Part shown: positions 35,401-48,600 of the stretch, in pieces
Numbering within the stretch: the first letter of the stretch is position 1
Layout: each line of letters opens with the position of its first letter
From: Edolisoma coerulescens
Taxonomy: Eukaryota > Chordata > Aves > Passeriformes > Campephagidae
Assembly: GCA_013397115.1 (NCBI GenBank)
Contig: VWZW01000473.1
Span: forward strand, 1-64,000
Direction of reading: 5' to 3'
Length of the DNA stretch: 64,000 bases
Notes under the pieces: generated by a model
Told to the model about the DNA's origin: nothing
Database searches by the model: none
Seen by the model: only the letters and a program-made list of their open reading frames with translations
Made by a program: the position numbers and the translations under genes

Positions 35401-38400
35401 TCTGTCCTAGTACTTTTCTGGATCATCCCTAAAGAATGATGTTGGCTAAGAATAGAACTGCCAGGAGGGTCATGATACTTAATGTGGACCATCACTATCA
35501 GAACACTGTTGTTGCCTGTCCTCTCCTGTGTGTGCTGCCTTGCCTGGCCTCTAACTTGGTTGAGGTACCTCAGCCACACTGAAGGTGTCAAACTCTTGTG
35601 GTGTGAACAGGATGTGGTCCCTTCTTTCAAAAATGTCAAAGTCTAGTGCAGTGGAAAATGGCTAGAAAATAAAAATAAATTTTCTACCAACTGTGATTGT
35701 GTGTGGGTGTGAATTTGCAGATTTGCACAAGCAAAAGCTGTTCTAATCTGCAGAGGTCACTTAACCATAACCCCTTGTAAGGTTATTAGTAGGCTATTGT
35801 CATTTTTTATTTAAAGAGAGTTGATGAGTAATGGCTCCTAGAACTGTCTTGACTGAGACAACCATTAATTTCTTGTTCTATTAATTCTTTGGATCAAGGC
35901 TTGTGCATATCACAACTTGTACTGGGCACATCTTATGTTTGGTGAGGTTTTTGTCCTGTTATTTTTGCCAACTTAACAGCTGTTTGCTAACCATTTTTTC
36001 AGTCAGGATCCTTAAATTCCTCTTAGTCCTTGCTTACTGCTTAAGCTCATGCTACCTAGTTCTTGTCCTCATCCATTAACAGAAATTCTTCTGGTAAGTT
36101 TTGTTTTTTCAGTTTTTCAATAAACATGATACTGGTCCTTCAAGCAAATCATCTTCCTGAATGTAATTTTACTGTATTTGCTTCTCACATGATACACTGA
36201 AGAGCAAAAATAACCCTTAACAGATTTTAATCTCCTATTCCACATACGCTACAAAGTCCAGTTGTAGCCAAGTACATTTATAAGGACATTCCACAGCTAT
36301 TAAAATTTCATGTAACTTGTCATGGAAATTAAATCCCTAAGTCTACATTAGCAGAAGAAGTGAGTTTTAAACAATAGATAAGAGGGTTTTTTCCCAGTGT
36401 TTTCTTTCCTTGTGGATTTGCTAAGAAGCAGACTTATTCTGTATGGAATTGCAAACTGTACCTGATCTTCCTCCCTTTTCTTCTCTATTCAATCCTAGCC
36501 GTACCATTGAGTTTTGCTAGGGGCAAGGAAAATTTGACACTATTATAGTGTCTTTCTGTCTACATATTGTTCTCAATATCTGATAAGCTTGAGTTTGAGT
36601 TTTTAGCTGAGGAGTTGCAAACAGGGCAGCAAAACATCAAGACCGGGTCAAGTTGACACCTCAATATAATTATACTTGAAGTTTGTGGCTTGAAACCTGT
36701 TGTGAACCCTTTGGTAACTGAGGGCAGCAGGACAGACTGATCAGCAGCTTATTCCTTTGTAATGCTCTCATGTCCAGTAGTTTTTGTGGTTTTGTTCACA
36801 GGGGTGAACAAAACTCTCCATTCATCAATTACTTAGTTCTAGTTGTCTTTTAAACTTGATAATCAGTATGTATTTTTTTTTTAGAGACAAAAAGGGCAGC
36901 TGTTGTTCCTAGATACAATGCATTATTATCTTGAACATTTTAGGTGCAGTAAGGAACAAAGTACAGGTATGGTCCACAGAGTATGCTGAATCAGAGTGCA
37001 AATATATTAAAAATATCCCTAGAATAAAGAGGCTAGACGTCAGGAGTCAATCACTGGCTACCAGACAGTGTCAAGAAACAATGGGCACAAAACCAGAAGC
37101 TTTATAATTCAGCTCTCTTACAGGAGAGAGCCATTTGAACACTGCATTTAGCCCCTTCTCATCATGCCATAGAGGGCCTTCTTGAATATTAAAGTAACTT
37201 TTCTCAGGTGGGAAGCAAAAGCAGGATCACTCTTGGGATTTCTGTACCTTGTCTGGTTATTGACCAATGGTTTCTGCCTTTGGGGATGGGAGTATGTGCA
37301 AGGCAGAGAAGGTAGGCATTTTGTGTTTTTACTGCTCAAAATAATTACAAGGCATAAGACCACTGAAATGGATAGTTGACTATTTACAACTTTCATGGGA
37401 GCGTTTTCCGTAGCATTGTTCAGTGTTATATTGGTGTCCACATCAGTTCGGATAAGTTTTACTTGTCTGATATGTTTGCTTCCAATGTGGAAAAGTATTC
37501 CATCAAAATATAGTTTGTCTGATGGCTGTATCTCCCTCCCATATCATGCTTGCCAAGACAGCTGACTGTTTACAATAGGTTTCAATAAGTCCTGCCCACA
37601 GAGCCATCACAGCTGCTGGAGACGCCGCTATGTTGCAGGACATACTCCTTCTCCCTAGAATGCCAGCTATGTTTTCTCTCCTAAACACATGCAGCCGACA
37701 AAGGTACATGAAATCACACAAGCGCTGCTTGATTAGGATAAAGATTGAGGTGCTGGCATGCAAAAGGAGTGACTGCATATTGGAAGGCACATAGAGTATT
37801 GTCAGAGATGATATTTTCAAGCCTGACCTCTTATATGTTAAAAATGTTACGGGGCCGTTACGGAGCATTACAGGTAGGAAATAAATGTGAGGAAAGTAAC
37901 AGTGATAAACGGGCGCTACAGGTCCTGCACCAGGGACAACCCGCTGCGGTGGTGGTAGGTTTTTTCCTTGCATGTACTTATTAACACATGAAGATCTCAG
38001 AAGTCATATTGCTTAATGAAACAATTTATAATGGAGCAGACTGCAAGTACTGAAATATACGGAAAACTACTTTCAGCTGTTTTATCCAGGGAGTAATCGA
38101 TAGACTTATTTAGCATTGCAAAACTATTCACATCAAAAATAGTTTATACATGGTGTTCCACTTTCTAATCCACTAATTTCAGAGGAGAGAGTCTAAACTT
38201 CAAATATACAGCAAGAACAGATTGTTCAAGCTGTGACTATTGTACTTCAATAAAAATATTTCTTCTCCCTGTGGTAGTAGAAATGTACTGGGGCTTCAGC
38301 AGAGGGGGAGAGAGAAAAAGAATTTTCAGATTTTTCCTCCTCATGCATATCTTACAGATTAAGTAGCTTGATGATTTTTTTTTTTAACATTAATTACAGT

Positions 38401-39974
38401 AGATCTGCCAGGTACACTTGTGCCAAACTTCCCTGCAGACACTTACTGCCTGTCACCCACACCCACTCAGCTCATCATTTTGTCATTGCCCAACAAACCC
38501 ACATGCTGTTTTGCAGGGACCAGACGGCTCACAAAACACTGCCAACTGCATAAAGCCATCAGATCTACAGAAAATCCCTCTGCGTCCTAAGAAACAGTTT
38601 TTCAGATGATTTCCCTATTTAAAAGTGCTTCAGTTGTGACTGACCTTTCTAGCAGTTACAGAGAAGTGAGTGGTGGTTAGTGTGACCATCTGGTTCCTCA
38701 GTATTTATGACACTAACACTTAAAGCACGTGAGTGCTTGTGGTAAGTGAGTACAGAAGTCAGAGGTGACTGAATATACATGAATTTTCAAACACAACAAG
38801 ATTTCAGACATTGCTCTTTTCCTCCGTGTGGGCTTGTGATGCTAACAAAGCAAGAGCCAGTGAGTGTGCTGACCTCTGGGAGCAGCTTAACTGAGAGTGA
38901 TGGAAATTCAGCTACTTTTTCTTAGAAACTTCTACATGAAAATTAATTTTCCTTTCTGTTCAGAAATACAAATATGTGCAAATTTTCTCTAACATATGAA
39001 GCCTAAATTAAATATTTTTGACTACAATGTTTATTTTTTTCTACATCATGTGCCTTTTAATTGATTTGCGTATGTGCTTTGTTGCATAAGAGTATGTACG
39101 ACTTCTGATATACAGAAGTAAAGCAATAAAAAAGTTTTAAAATCTTCAGTTAACAAGTTTGTTGCATTCCTAACAAATTCTGTCTTGAAAATATTATTTG
39201 AAGGATTACCAATTTTTTTTACACTGTTTTCCTCCTGCTGAATTTTCGTGGAACTTATGCTTTTTATGAAAAACAAAAAGACATTTCCAAGTGGAAAAAT
39301 CTTTTGGATAAAAAAGCCTCTGAGCTTTTTATCATTTGCACCTCATAAGTAAACTAGATAGTATGGAATAGTCTTTCCTGTTTTCTCTGGTCATCCTATG
39401 ATTCAGGTTGTTTTTTGCTGCCACGAAGTTTAATACAGTATTTGCTTTCTTTGCCACTCAGAGAACTACTGGTATTTGCTATGGGAGTTCTGTATTATCA
39501 TTATTATTTTTACTATTATTAAGCGCCTACTTATATTTAATGAGCACTCCATGAAGTTCACACATACGCTTGCAGATGGAGTGCATTTGTCTTTGAGTTG
39601 GAGTGACTTGCATTTTAAGTTCTTACCAAGGTAGGCTGAGCTGCTTTCCACATGTCAAAGTCCTGGCTGTCAAGAAGACAGTGGTTTTTAGATAAAAAGG
39701 CAAATTATATACAAAACATGCATTTTAAGCATAGTGCAGTGGTAAGGTCACGTGAAAGAAATATTTTCTTTAAATTATTTTTTGGATGATATTTCATGCC
39801 TATTACCAGTAGTTGAATAGGTGCTGGAGTTCAAACAACGTTACAAATACTTACCACATACCAGCTCCATTTTCAATTTCTGTATTCTCACTTTAAATAT
39901 TGCCTGGGATTAGAAATGCTCTTTTAAAAAGTTTGCGTAAGAAAAATCTTATGGAAGTTCACCTGGGTGCTTAC

Positions 39975-40027
39975 CTGTATTCTGCTGCCAGTTGTTTGTA
40001 ACTTAACCCTGCAGAGGATGATTTTGG
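39975..40027 (-). other. Candidate internal exon, minus strand
   Basis: On the minus strand a 53-base segment follows a good acceptor (CCAATTCTCCTTCCAG). It ends at ATACAG followed by GTAAGC. Two frames are open, one reading PKSSSAGLSYKQLAAEY. No adjoining exon is visible. Its strand is opposite to the other splice-bounded candidates, so it may be fortuitous. Confidence 0.18.
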
Positions 40028-40280
40028 CTGGAAGGAGAATTGGATTAAATTCAGCAAACCAGGGACAATACCTACTGTGTCCTGCATGTGAGACCTGTAG
40101 TGGCATTGCTGTAATTTGAAGCCAGTCACCATTCAGCCCATAATGGTACAGAAGTGCAATTATGAAATAGTTCTCTATATATTCATTTATATGTTCTCAT
40201 ATTTCCTAACAAAATAGCTTATTCTTAAAAATCCACAAGATTTGTTACTGCACATTTCATGTCTGAGTACTTTTTCTTCT

Positions 40281-40333
40281 TTCTGTCTGTTTTGTTGGTT
40301 TGTTTGGTTGGTTTGGGTTTTGTTTGTGGGTTT
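40281..40333. repeat. T/G-rich low-complexity tract
   Basis: TTTGTTGG and TTTGTTTGG units repeated imperfectly over about 50 bases. No other signal. Confidence 0.8.
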
Positions 40334-40762
40334 AGCTGTGTGTTTGCCCTGGGGGGATGTTTATTTAATTTTTATTCAGGTTTCGTATTTTAGAAATAAA
40401 AGATTATAAAAATGATGATACATTAACAAACAGTTTATTCACGGTAGCATAAATCTCTAAATGGACCAACAGTTTTCTGATACCACAGTTACTTAATTAC
40501 AAAATGCACAAGTACAATAAAGAGCAAAATTTCAGTGTTTGGCCACACAGCACAAAGTGCTTAAGATGACGCTCTATTTGTAAACAGTACATTATGTAGA
40601 TTGGAACAATACAAAGCAATTCAATTAGAGATAGTGTGACCTTTTACTGCTTAAGCTCAAAAGCAGCAGAAGGAACCTCGCCTATAATGAACATTTAGCT
40701 ATCTCTACTTTGTTGCTGTTTTCTAGCATTATCTAAATGAACACGTCTTCTCTATATTGCAG

Positions 40763-40866
40763 ATGGATTTGGACGTCTGCAGCCTTTCAAGAGGGAGATT
40801 GCCCTCTCTCAGCGCAATGTTCTGAGTGTTGTCAATGAGGTCATACATATGTTCTCACTAATATAA
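40763..40866 (+). other. Candidate terminal exon
   Basis: A pyrimidine-rich acceptor (CTTCTCTATATTGCAG) precedes a 34-codon open frame reading GFGRLQPFKREIALSQRNVLSVVNEVIHMFSLI before TAA. The residue mix looks protein-like, with alternating charged and hydrophobic positions, and the segment retains two CpGs. I do not recognise the family, and there is no adjoining exon to set the phase. It may be a chance frame after a cryptic acceptor. Confidence 0.2.
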
Positions 40867-42327
40867 TGGTAGCTTCAGTTTAACCATCAAGATATTGATT
40901 TCACCCCTGGGAAACTACCAAGCTGGGCATCATTAAAATAGCATTTGCCACTTCACAGTGATTGCAGTAATGCAGTATCTCCTCTGGTGCACCAGAGAAC
41001 AGTGTTTCTGCCCTACTATCTTTCCTGTGGTGGAAGTTGTGCAGGTGCCTGCTGCAGGTAGCAATGCTGTTACATGCAGTACTTCACCTCAGTTTACTTG
41101 TAATCAGCCTAGACTAAGATGTGGTTTATCCCTGAAACAGAGGGAAATTTAAAAAAACCCTACTCACTCCACCTAAGAAAAATATTTATCATTTATGCAT
41201 CAAAACTAATGAGTATCATCTGATCAAGATCTCAGTTTTGATAAAATGCTATGACCCCTTCTAATCATGCCGGTAAACTGGCTCAATAATGACTCAGAAA
41301 ATTCCACCTGCACTTCCTACCCAGCAGCTGGGGTTTACTACAAGTCTCTTAATCAGAAATACAATTTCCTATACAGGCTTTCTTTTATATAAAAAAGTTA
41401 CTGCTCTTGCATTTGATTACCTTGTACTTGCTTTGTTTTAAAATGTAATTGTTGGCACACGCAGTATGTGGTTCTAAATAATACCTTCCAGTATAACAGA
41501 TACAGCCTAGAATATAGTGTCAGAAAATGGTTTGTTGAGGAGCCTGTTTCACTTAACATGGGAGAAAAGCTACTTGCTGTGTAGCATTGCATAACCTTCA
41601 GGTACAGTTACTGAGCAGCTCTCAACTCTGTGAGTGAAACAATGGGAAGAAATTAGATGAGGGGATTAATTACAGGAAAGTAAGGAGCAGGGGATGGGAA
41701 GTGACCCCCGGGAGGGTCTGTGGTTAATGACACAGTCACACTGTGCCAGCCACCTGGATTTCTGGGAATTTAATCAAATTCCAGAAAGCTTGGACAGTTA
41801 GTTGGTTAAACTCTGCTGAACTACCCCAGCAGCACTCAGGTGTGGAGGAGGTTAATGAGTGCCCTTGGTTCCAATGGGCAGGATAGCAGCTGAGTAAGGG
41901 GAGAAATCATGAACTCACCGGGTGGACTCATCAGAGAGAGAGGAAGGAAAGCTCTCATCCTCCTGGAAATCCCCAGCTGAGCAAAGAGCACAGAGCAGGG
42001 CAGTTCTTTCTCTAACTCGCCAGGACAAGGAGACCATATATGTGCATCGTCTTGGGATCACTGTTAAAAGGAGTATTTCCATCCCACTCCTCACAGAAGA
42101 ATGTTCGAAGCAGGAATAGCTAAACTTTTTTCCAATTATGGCATTGCTAGCTTGTGAGGGACTGAGGACTCCAGATTTTCAAGGGGGAGGAAGGGTACTA
42201 AAGACACTTCTCCATGGCTTCCTGTGGACCTTGACCCCTTCAGCCCTGCCATTATGCTAGTTGACTCCTGAGCTTCAAGTCATGGACCAACTAATTCCTC
42301 TGAAGAGGAAATCCAGAGATGATGAAC

Positions 42328-42757
42328 AGAATCATAGAATCATAGGATGTTAAGGGGTTGGAATGGGCCTTAAAAATCATCTAGTCCCAACCTTCCTGCC
42401 ATGGGCAGGGGCACCTTCCCAAGTTACTCAAAGCCTTATCCAACCTGAACACTGCTAGGTTTGGGGCATCTGCAACCTCCCTGGGCAACCTGTCCCAGTG
42501 TCTCACCACCCTTACAATGAAAAATTTCTTCCTAATATGTAAAATAAATTTCCCCTCTTGCAGTTTGTACCCATTACACCTTGTCCTATCACTGCAGTTC
42601 CTGATGAAGGGTCCCTCTCTGGCTTCCCTGTACGCCCCTTCAGATACTGAAAGGTTCTTACGAGGTCTCCATGCAGCCTTCTCTTCTCCAGACTGAACAG
42701 CCCCAACTTCCTCAGCCTGTCTTTGCAGGGTGAGGACTTTGCTCCAGGATCTGATCT
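42328..42757 (-). mobile_element. CR1 LINE, 5'-truncated, minus strand
   Basis: The plus strand begins AGAATCATAGAATCATAGG, the reverse complement of the CR1 octamer tail. It continues through the 3' untranslated region and the end of ORF2. Similarity fades between 42730 and 42757, where the copy is 5'-truncated. Confidence 0.93.
42512..42740 (-). pseudogene. CR1 ORF2 C-terminal remnant
   Basis: The minus-strand frame reads CKDRLRKLGLFSLEKRRLHG and then DLVRTFQYLKG, the conserved C-terminal region of the CR1 ORF2 protein after the reverse transcriptase. The frame runs on in both directions into non-homologous or 3' untranslated sequence, so its start and stop mean nothing. No catalytic domain is present. 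Confidence 0.8.
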
Positions 42758-43054
42758 ACACAGCCAATGGGGATCTGGAACTGTGCAAGGGTTCACTGTT
42801 GTGCCCACCAGTCTTTCAACATGTAAGTCATGGGCTGCCCCACATCCTATGCATGCATGACACACCGCTGCTTTCCTGAGGTAAAAACACTGTGCTTGTG
42901 GGTTGTCAAGACTGCTTCCTTAAACACATCTGTCTTATCTTGAACTGGTATACTAAGAACAACTAGCATGTTGCAGGGGAACAGAGGGGCGAGCTGGGGC
43001 TGAAGAGCTCAAAGGCATCCCAGATGCCCTCAGGACTCCATCAGCTCCCACAAG

Positions 43055-43186
43055 ATGGCAGAGCATCTTGGCGCAATGTACAACCGTCGAGATGAGCTGT
43101 GTCAGCTTGCATTTCAGAATGCAACCTTTTCTGCCAAAAGGTTCAGAGCATCTTTACATAAAAATGCAAGCAGTACGGAGTCTTTG
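43055..43186 (+). other. Candidate first coding exon
   Basis: The ATG lies in a good vertebrate start context (CACAAGATGG, with A at -3 and G at +4). The frame stays open for 44 codons to TCTTTG, followed by a consensus donor GTGAGT in phase 0. The segment retains several CpGs (GGCGC, CCGTCGAG, ACGG). The peptide begins MAEHLGAMYNRRDELCQLAF, which I do not recognise. A second frame is open at 43196-43434 and ends in an acidic, proline-containing stretch. No TATA box or CpG island is evident upstream. Confidence 0.2.
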
Positions 43187-43804
43187 GTGAGTAGATCTTC
43201 ACAGTCCCACTGTTCCTGTACCGTGTTCAATGCCCATCTGGTCTGGGCCTGGGGCTCTGTCTCGAGCCCAATAGACCAGGGAGTCTTGCTGCCACCTCCA
43301 TGTCCTCAACTCTCAGCACTAAAGATGAGGAACCAGAGGAAGTGCACCCTCACCATTGGATCTTTATCCCTCCTGACTCTGATGAGATGGTGCTCCAGAG
43401 GGAAACCAAACCTCTGGGAGCAGATGAGAGCTGATGCTGGGTGAGACAGGCTCTGGGGTTATTTTTTGCTAGGGCAGCTACACTTGCACAGATGGCAATG
43501 ACACTTGCCTCCCATCTCAGAGGCAGGTCCCTGGATGGTCCTTGTGGCTGGGCTTGCATAAATGGTTTAGCACTGTCCTGCTATGGCCCACTGACTGTAG
43601 CACAGACATGGAGCATATCAGCAGCTCCTGCCCAAAAATGGGTAACCCTGACCATGCAATGTGGACCATGTGGATGCATAGACTCTTCAGAGTGGCATTG
43701 CAAACATCTATCACCTGTATGACCACAATGTATTTTTTCTCCCTTTATATCCATTAAGTCTTGTGTCCATTAAGACTGCACTGTCTGACGCCTTTTCTAT
43801 GGGA

Positions 43805-43836
43805 GTGACTTTTAAACATGGTGACTTTTAAATATG
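43805..43836. repeat. 16-bp tandem duplication
   Basis: GTGACTTTTAAACATG is followed directly by GTGACTTTTAAATATG, differing at one base. This is a small recent duplication with no associated feature. Confidence 0.85.
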
Positions 43837-45611
43837 GTAATGTTGCTCCATTGAGGCTTCCAGTTCCCACCCAGTCACCTCAGAGGTGACGTTCCAGCCT
43901 TCTAAATTTTGCATTCTAGGTTGGCTGAAATTGCCAGTGGTTAGTCCCAATGGTAACAGACAGTGGTGTATAACCCCAAATCTTTCCTACACAGGGAGAA
44001 GACCACCATAGGTTGCAATCAAAACTGAGATTTTTTAGCAAGTGGGGATGTGTTGAGGAAAGCTAAAAACAAGTGAGGTCTGCAGATCTGGGAGCCACAG
44101 TTACACCCTATCTGATGGTACCCCCACTTAGGCCTGCCCCAGGCTCTCCCAGGCTGAGGCCAACCCAGTGAAGATCTTCTGTCATCATGTTGCAACAAGT
44201 TGTGGGTACAAGTGGGGCAGGAAATAGTCGAGGATTAGCTTTGCCAGGGAGCAAACATGAAGGTGTGCTGCCTTTTTGTGGTGTGCTCTGTTGTGGCCTA
44301 GTGCAGAGTGCAGCACAGATGATGAGGAGGGAATTTCAGGGGCACACTGGTGAATGAATATGAAGGGCTCTGGATCTGGGACCTCGACAAGGTTTGTTCT
44401 GAGTTTTGCTGCAGTCACTCTGCTCCAGGGGGGCTGATCATAAAAAGCGTGAGCATGAGTCATCCCTCACCAGCTGATGGGAGGCTCCCTTCATGGCTTA
44501 TAAAGGCTGCACAGATTTAGCCTAAATGTCTCTGTAAGCATCAGAACTCAACTGCCAGGCACTGCTTTTGCTCACAGCTTGTCATTTGACAGGGTAGGTT
44601 CTTCTGAATCTGATTTTCCAATAAAAGATTCTAAATTTGAACATATTTTTTACTGGCAGGTAGACATCCAAATGATAGTGCTGTCCAGGGAGTAACTCAT
44701 GACTAAGTCTTACTGGAATTCACAAAATTTGCATCCTCCTACTTATTTAACTTTGCAGCTCATTGTCACATATATACCCGGAGCCTACTGAACACAAAAA
44801 AGTGTGGAAAGAAGGAAGACAGAGTGGCCACCACATGACCTGCTTTCTCCTTTTGCTGAACACCTCCTCCTAAGGGCCCAAGAAGAGGAGGTGCTTACAG
44901 CTGGAATGCCTATGAGTCCAGGGTGGAACACCCATCACAGCTGGGACCCTGTAGCTAGCTAGGTCAACTGTGCCCAGACAAATATCCTCATTCCTGGATA
45001 CTCTAAAAGAAAGCCTCTCTCATCAAGATCTTAGCTTGTCACCCTGCAATACGGGAATGATACCTTTCCTCTACACTTTTTATTTGGAAGAAGAGTTCAG
45101 ACTCATAAGATTGGGACAGTGCTGACAAGACAATAAATCACCAATTTTTCCCTGAAAATCTTTAATCAAAAAAACCATCTCCTTTCCAGCTCTGCTATAG
45201 ATCAACATCAAATCAATACTGTAAAATAATTCCCCCCCAATTCATGTTTCTCTATTAAGTATGGGTTTGACCATTTCCCATTTTGTAACACAAAATGCAC
45301 ACCAAGACTGCTGTAGATAACATTTATTTGATTTAGGTTGGTCTGAACTGCATTATCAATTTTGTGAGAAAGGCCATGTTTTGTAGCAGTTATTGGCAGG
45401 TAGATAGGGAGGAGAGGAAGGAGGCAGCCAAAAAGAGGTCTGTACTAAATCTACTGGAAGTGGCATTCTGGTCTTCTGGATTTCCTGGAGCAGAAGAGGA
45501 AGTCTCAGGAGCATTTAGCAGTTTGAGTGAAAAGCAGTGAAGACTGGATTTTTTAACACAAGTTTCCTAATTTCATCTCTTAATTAATAATGGATATTAC
45601 CTGGGTGTTAA

Positions 45612-45682
45612 TAAAAGCAAAAAAAAAAAAAAAAACCAAAAAAACCAAACCAAAACCTCAAAAACACAAAACAAAAAAACCC
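45612..45682. repeat. A-rich tract with 17-base A run
   Basis: A run of 17 A at 45619-45635 is followed by CCAAAAAAACC-type sequence. AATAAA lies three bases before the run. That is too close for a normal polyadenylation signal, so a retrocopy tail is not favoured. Confidence 0.8.
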
Positions 45683-48600
45683 CTAAAGTGACAAATCTTT
45701 GAACAGGATGTCTTGAAATCCCATCATTCCTACCTCTTCTTACTGAGAGGGTTTTGTGCCACATAATCTCACGATTTCATTAGCTCTTCACTCATCCTAG
45801 TCTCCCTAGTTTGCAGGGTTCTCTAGCCTGCATTTTTGATGAAAAAGAAATAGAAATTCCCAGGACAAGGGATGGTTTTTTACTATTCCTTAGGGCTGCG
45901 ATTTGCTGGATCAGTGGGATCCTCATCTAGAAGCTATGTAACTAGGTCCTGTAGCTATCATGCCAGCAGCAATTATGTGAAGAGTCACCCTTGTCTCTGG
46001 GCTGGCAATCTCATGGCATGGAGCCTCTACACGGTGCTGTGACCACTCCCATGTCTGTAGCGCTGAAGTGCTGTCAGCAGTCTGTATCACCAGGCAATCA
46101 GCTCTCCTCACTGGGGTCTCCACTGCACAGGTACTGAAGAGCCACCCCTTTGACAGACTAAGTGGTCTTTCATTCTTACTGTACAGCCGCAGGTCTGAGC
46201 AGCTGCATCTCAGCCCCCACAGGGAAGGCTAACATCCGAGGCCTTCATAAAAATGCCACTGCACTCTGCAGCAAAAGAAATGTTGCTCTTTTCAGTCCTA
46301 CTCCTTCTCACTGAAAAGGCAGGACTGTTGACACACAAAGGCAAAGTGATACATGCTCATTAATTATTCCTCTGTTCACTTTTCTTTTTGTTGGAAATAC
46401 TCTTTATAGTATTACATTTTTACTCTCAATAACGTTTGATGCCAAATCTGATATGGACCTATGATATGACTTGTATATTAATACTTGGTTCCAGATCATG
46501 ACATTAATATTTCTCCTCTTCATTGCAACATAACATAGTATACTTACATTTTCAAACACTTAAATGACCTGTCACTTCTGCCTTGAAAATCTTTTTCAAG
46601 TGAGGCTAGAGCTTTTTCTGGAACATTAGCTTTCAATCTAAACCCTACTCTAAGACCAACTGCATCCTTTTCATGCTGAAAATACATCACTCAGCACCTC
46701 GCTTTCCACACAGAGTATTTCTGGTCTCCAGTATTGAAAAAGTGCTGACTGAATAAAATCATGGGTCTCATACACAGCCTTTCAATGGTTAAATAGAGGT
46801 AGTTCTTCAGTGTGCTGGCTTCATCCCTTTGGGCATCCCCTCAGACACTTGGTACACTCTGTCTTTCCTTTTTCTGATGCAATGCAGCCGGTGTTATTGA
46901 AACACTCCATTGCTGATTTACTAATTACCCTTTATTACCAGAATTGTTCTGACCTTATCTACTTTCAGTGCTGTTCTTACTGGCTCTGTTCCTCCAGAGC
47001 ATTCTCATCTATTCCCATGTACAATGCACATTCAGAAGCCTGTTTGGGTTATGAGTCAGAAGATAAGACCGTCTCCCAGTCTCCAGCTCAAGTTTCTGAG
47101 GCTCAGCTGTGATCTCCAATATTCTTTACATTAATTCTTATTTTCTTTACAGTGTAGTTTGAGGGATCGATATCAAAAAGCAGTAGAGATATTATAATTT
47201 GCTTGGCAGCTGTTATCAAGGCTGTAGACTATATGGAAAATTTTACAGGCATAGACGTGCTTGTCCTGAATATCACAATACTTTTTCCTGCTGTTGGGTG
47301 TGGGGTGGGTGTCTAGAGTCTCCAGCATGAGGTGAACAGTGTTTGGAGGTTAGGTAAGGCTTCTTCTGCCATATACTTCTTGGTCTGACAAGGATTGTGA
47401 AGGCTGGTGGGAAGCTGTTGCCCTCCTTCCTGACTAGCTGTGCCAACAGTGCCATGACATAAATAATCAAGATAACAATAACTTAAACCAAGCACTAACC
47501 AACCCAGGAAACCTCTCTGCTGGAGCAGGTAGCTGTACACTGCAGTCTCCCACAAACATGCTTATCTGCTCACTGGCCTCAGGTGGTGTGCAGGAAGCGT
47601 GGCCAAGGGGCTGATTCACCAGCAACCAGCAAGGTTACACCAGGTTATGGTTATGTTTAGCTGAAAGGCTAGGGCTGCTGCCAGAAACGAAGGAATCCAG
47701 CCCAGCAAGAAACAGGGTGCTATCAGAAGAGTTGTGTGCAGAGCTCACAGGAGACTGATGCTGCTTGGAGAATTTAAACAGGCTGAAGAGCAGAGTGTTT
47801 CTCTGAGAGGCGCTAAGTTGTTCATTCCATAGAACTTGTCTGATTTCTTCACACACCTGAGCCTGCTGCCTTAGTGGACCAGCAGCACCCTGAACAGTTC
47901 AGGGCCAAAGCACAAGGAATTGTGTATCACTATTCACATCCTGCATTTCGGTAATGTCACCACATTAGCATGGTAGCATGTCAGTGTTAATGTTTTGCTA
48001 CCCAGAAAAAAAGTAGGAGGAATTCCCATATGACTGTGACTACATTACTCTGATCACAGCATGATTTAACACAGAGATTTGGGAAAGAATTTCTGTAAGA
48101 CACATTTTTGCACTGAGAATGGAAGAACTTCCCACAAAGTGGGAAGTACTTCTTCCAGAAGGCTCTCTGCCTTTGGCTTCCCCTCCCCCCCATCAGACAG
48201 ATGCCCTTTACACTATTTTTTAATTATGCTCAGCATATTTTTAAGCACAATGCATAATACTTGTAACACAACACTATGGATAAACTTGTGTCATCTTGTC
48301 CCCCATACTTGTAATATAGACAGAGCAGACAGCTGGTGCATGGACTACACTGTAGGCAAAGAGGCAAAACCACTTCCTTGTGAGGCATTGTTAAATACTG
48401 ACAGCATAGAACTGCATGGTTTTGAGCAGGCTAGAGCATATTGTAGTGTTTGGACTAACACCTGCTATTTTCCCTGTAGATTTTGTCCTAAGAGAAGATG
48501 GTGCTGCCATTATTCAGTCTCTTTATAAAGCTATAGCAATTTGGCAGTCAGTCCCTCAGTTGAGGGAGAAGGGGCCTGTGGTCTTTACTCAGGTGTAGCC

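Larger units (their letters stand above)
27301..42327. other. Unannotated noncoding stretch, 15 kb
   Basis: This is the longest stretch without a transposon that I can recognise. It holds a 24-bp tandem repeat, a TA/CA microsatellite, several G/T-rich and A-rich tracts, a CpG-retaining block near 37840-37950, and two exon-like segments on opposite strands (39975-40027 and 40763-40866). No gene can be assigned. Confidence 0.5.

Noticed and set aside
45400..45682. Possible processed retrocopy ending in an A run
   Set aside because: AATAAA lies only three bases before the A run and no coding frame or target-site duplication is visible upstream.
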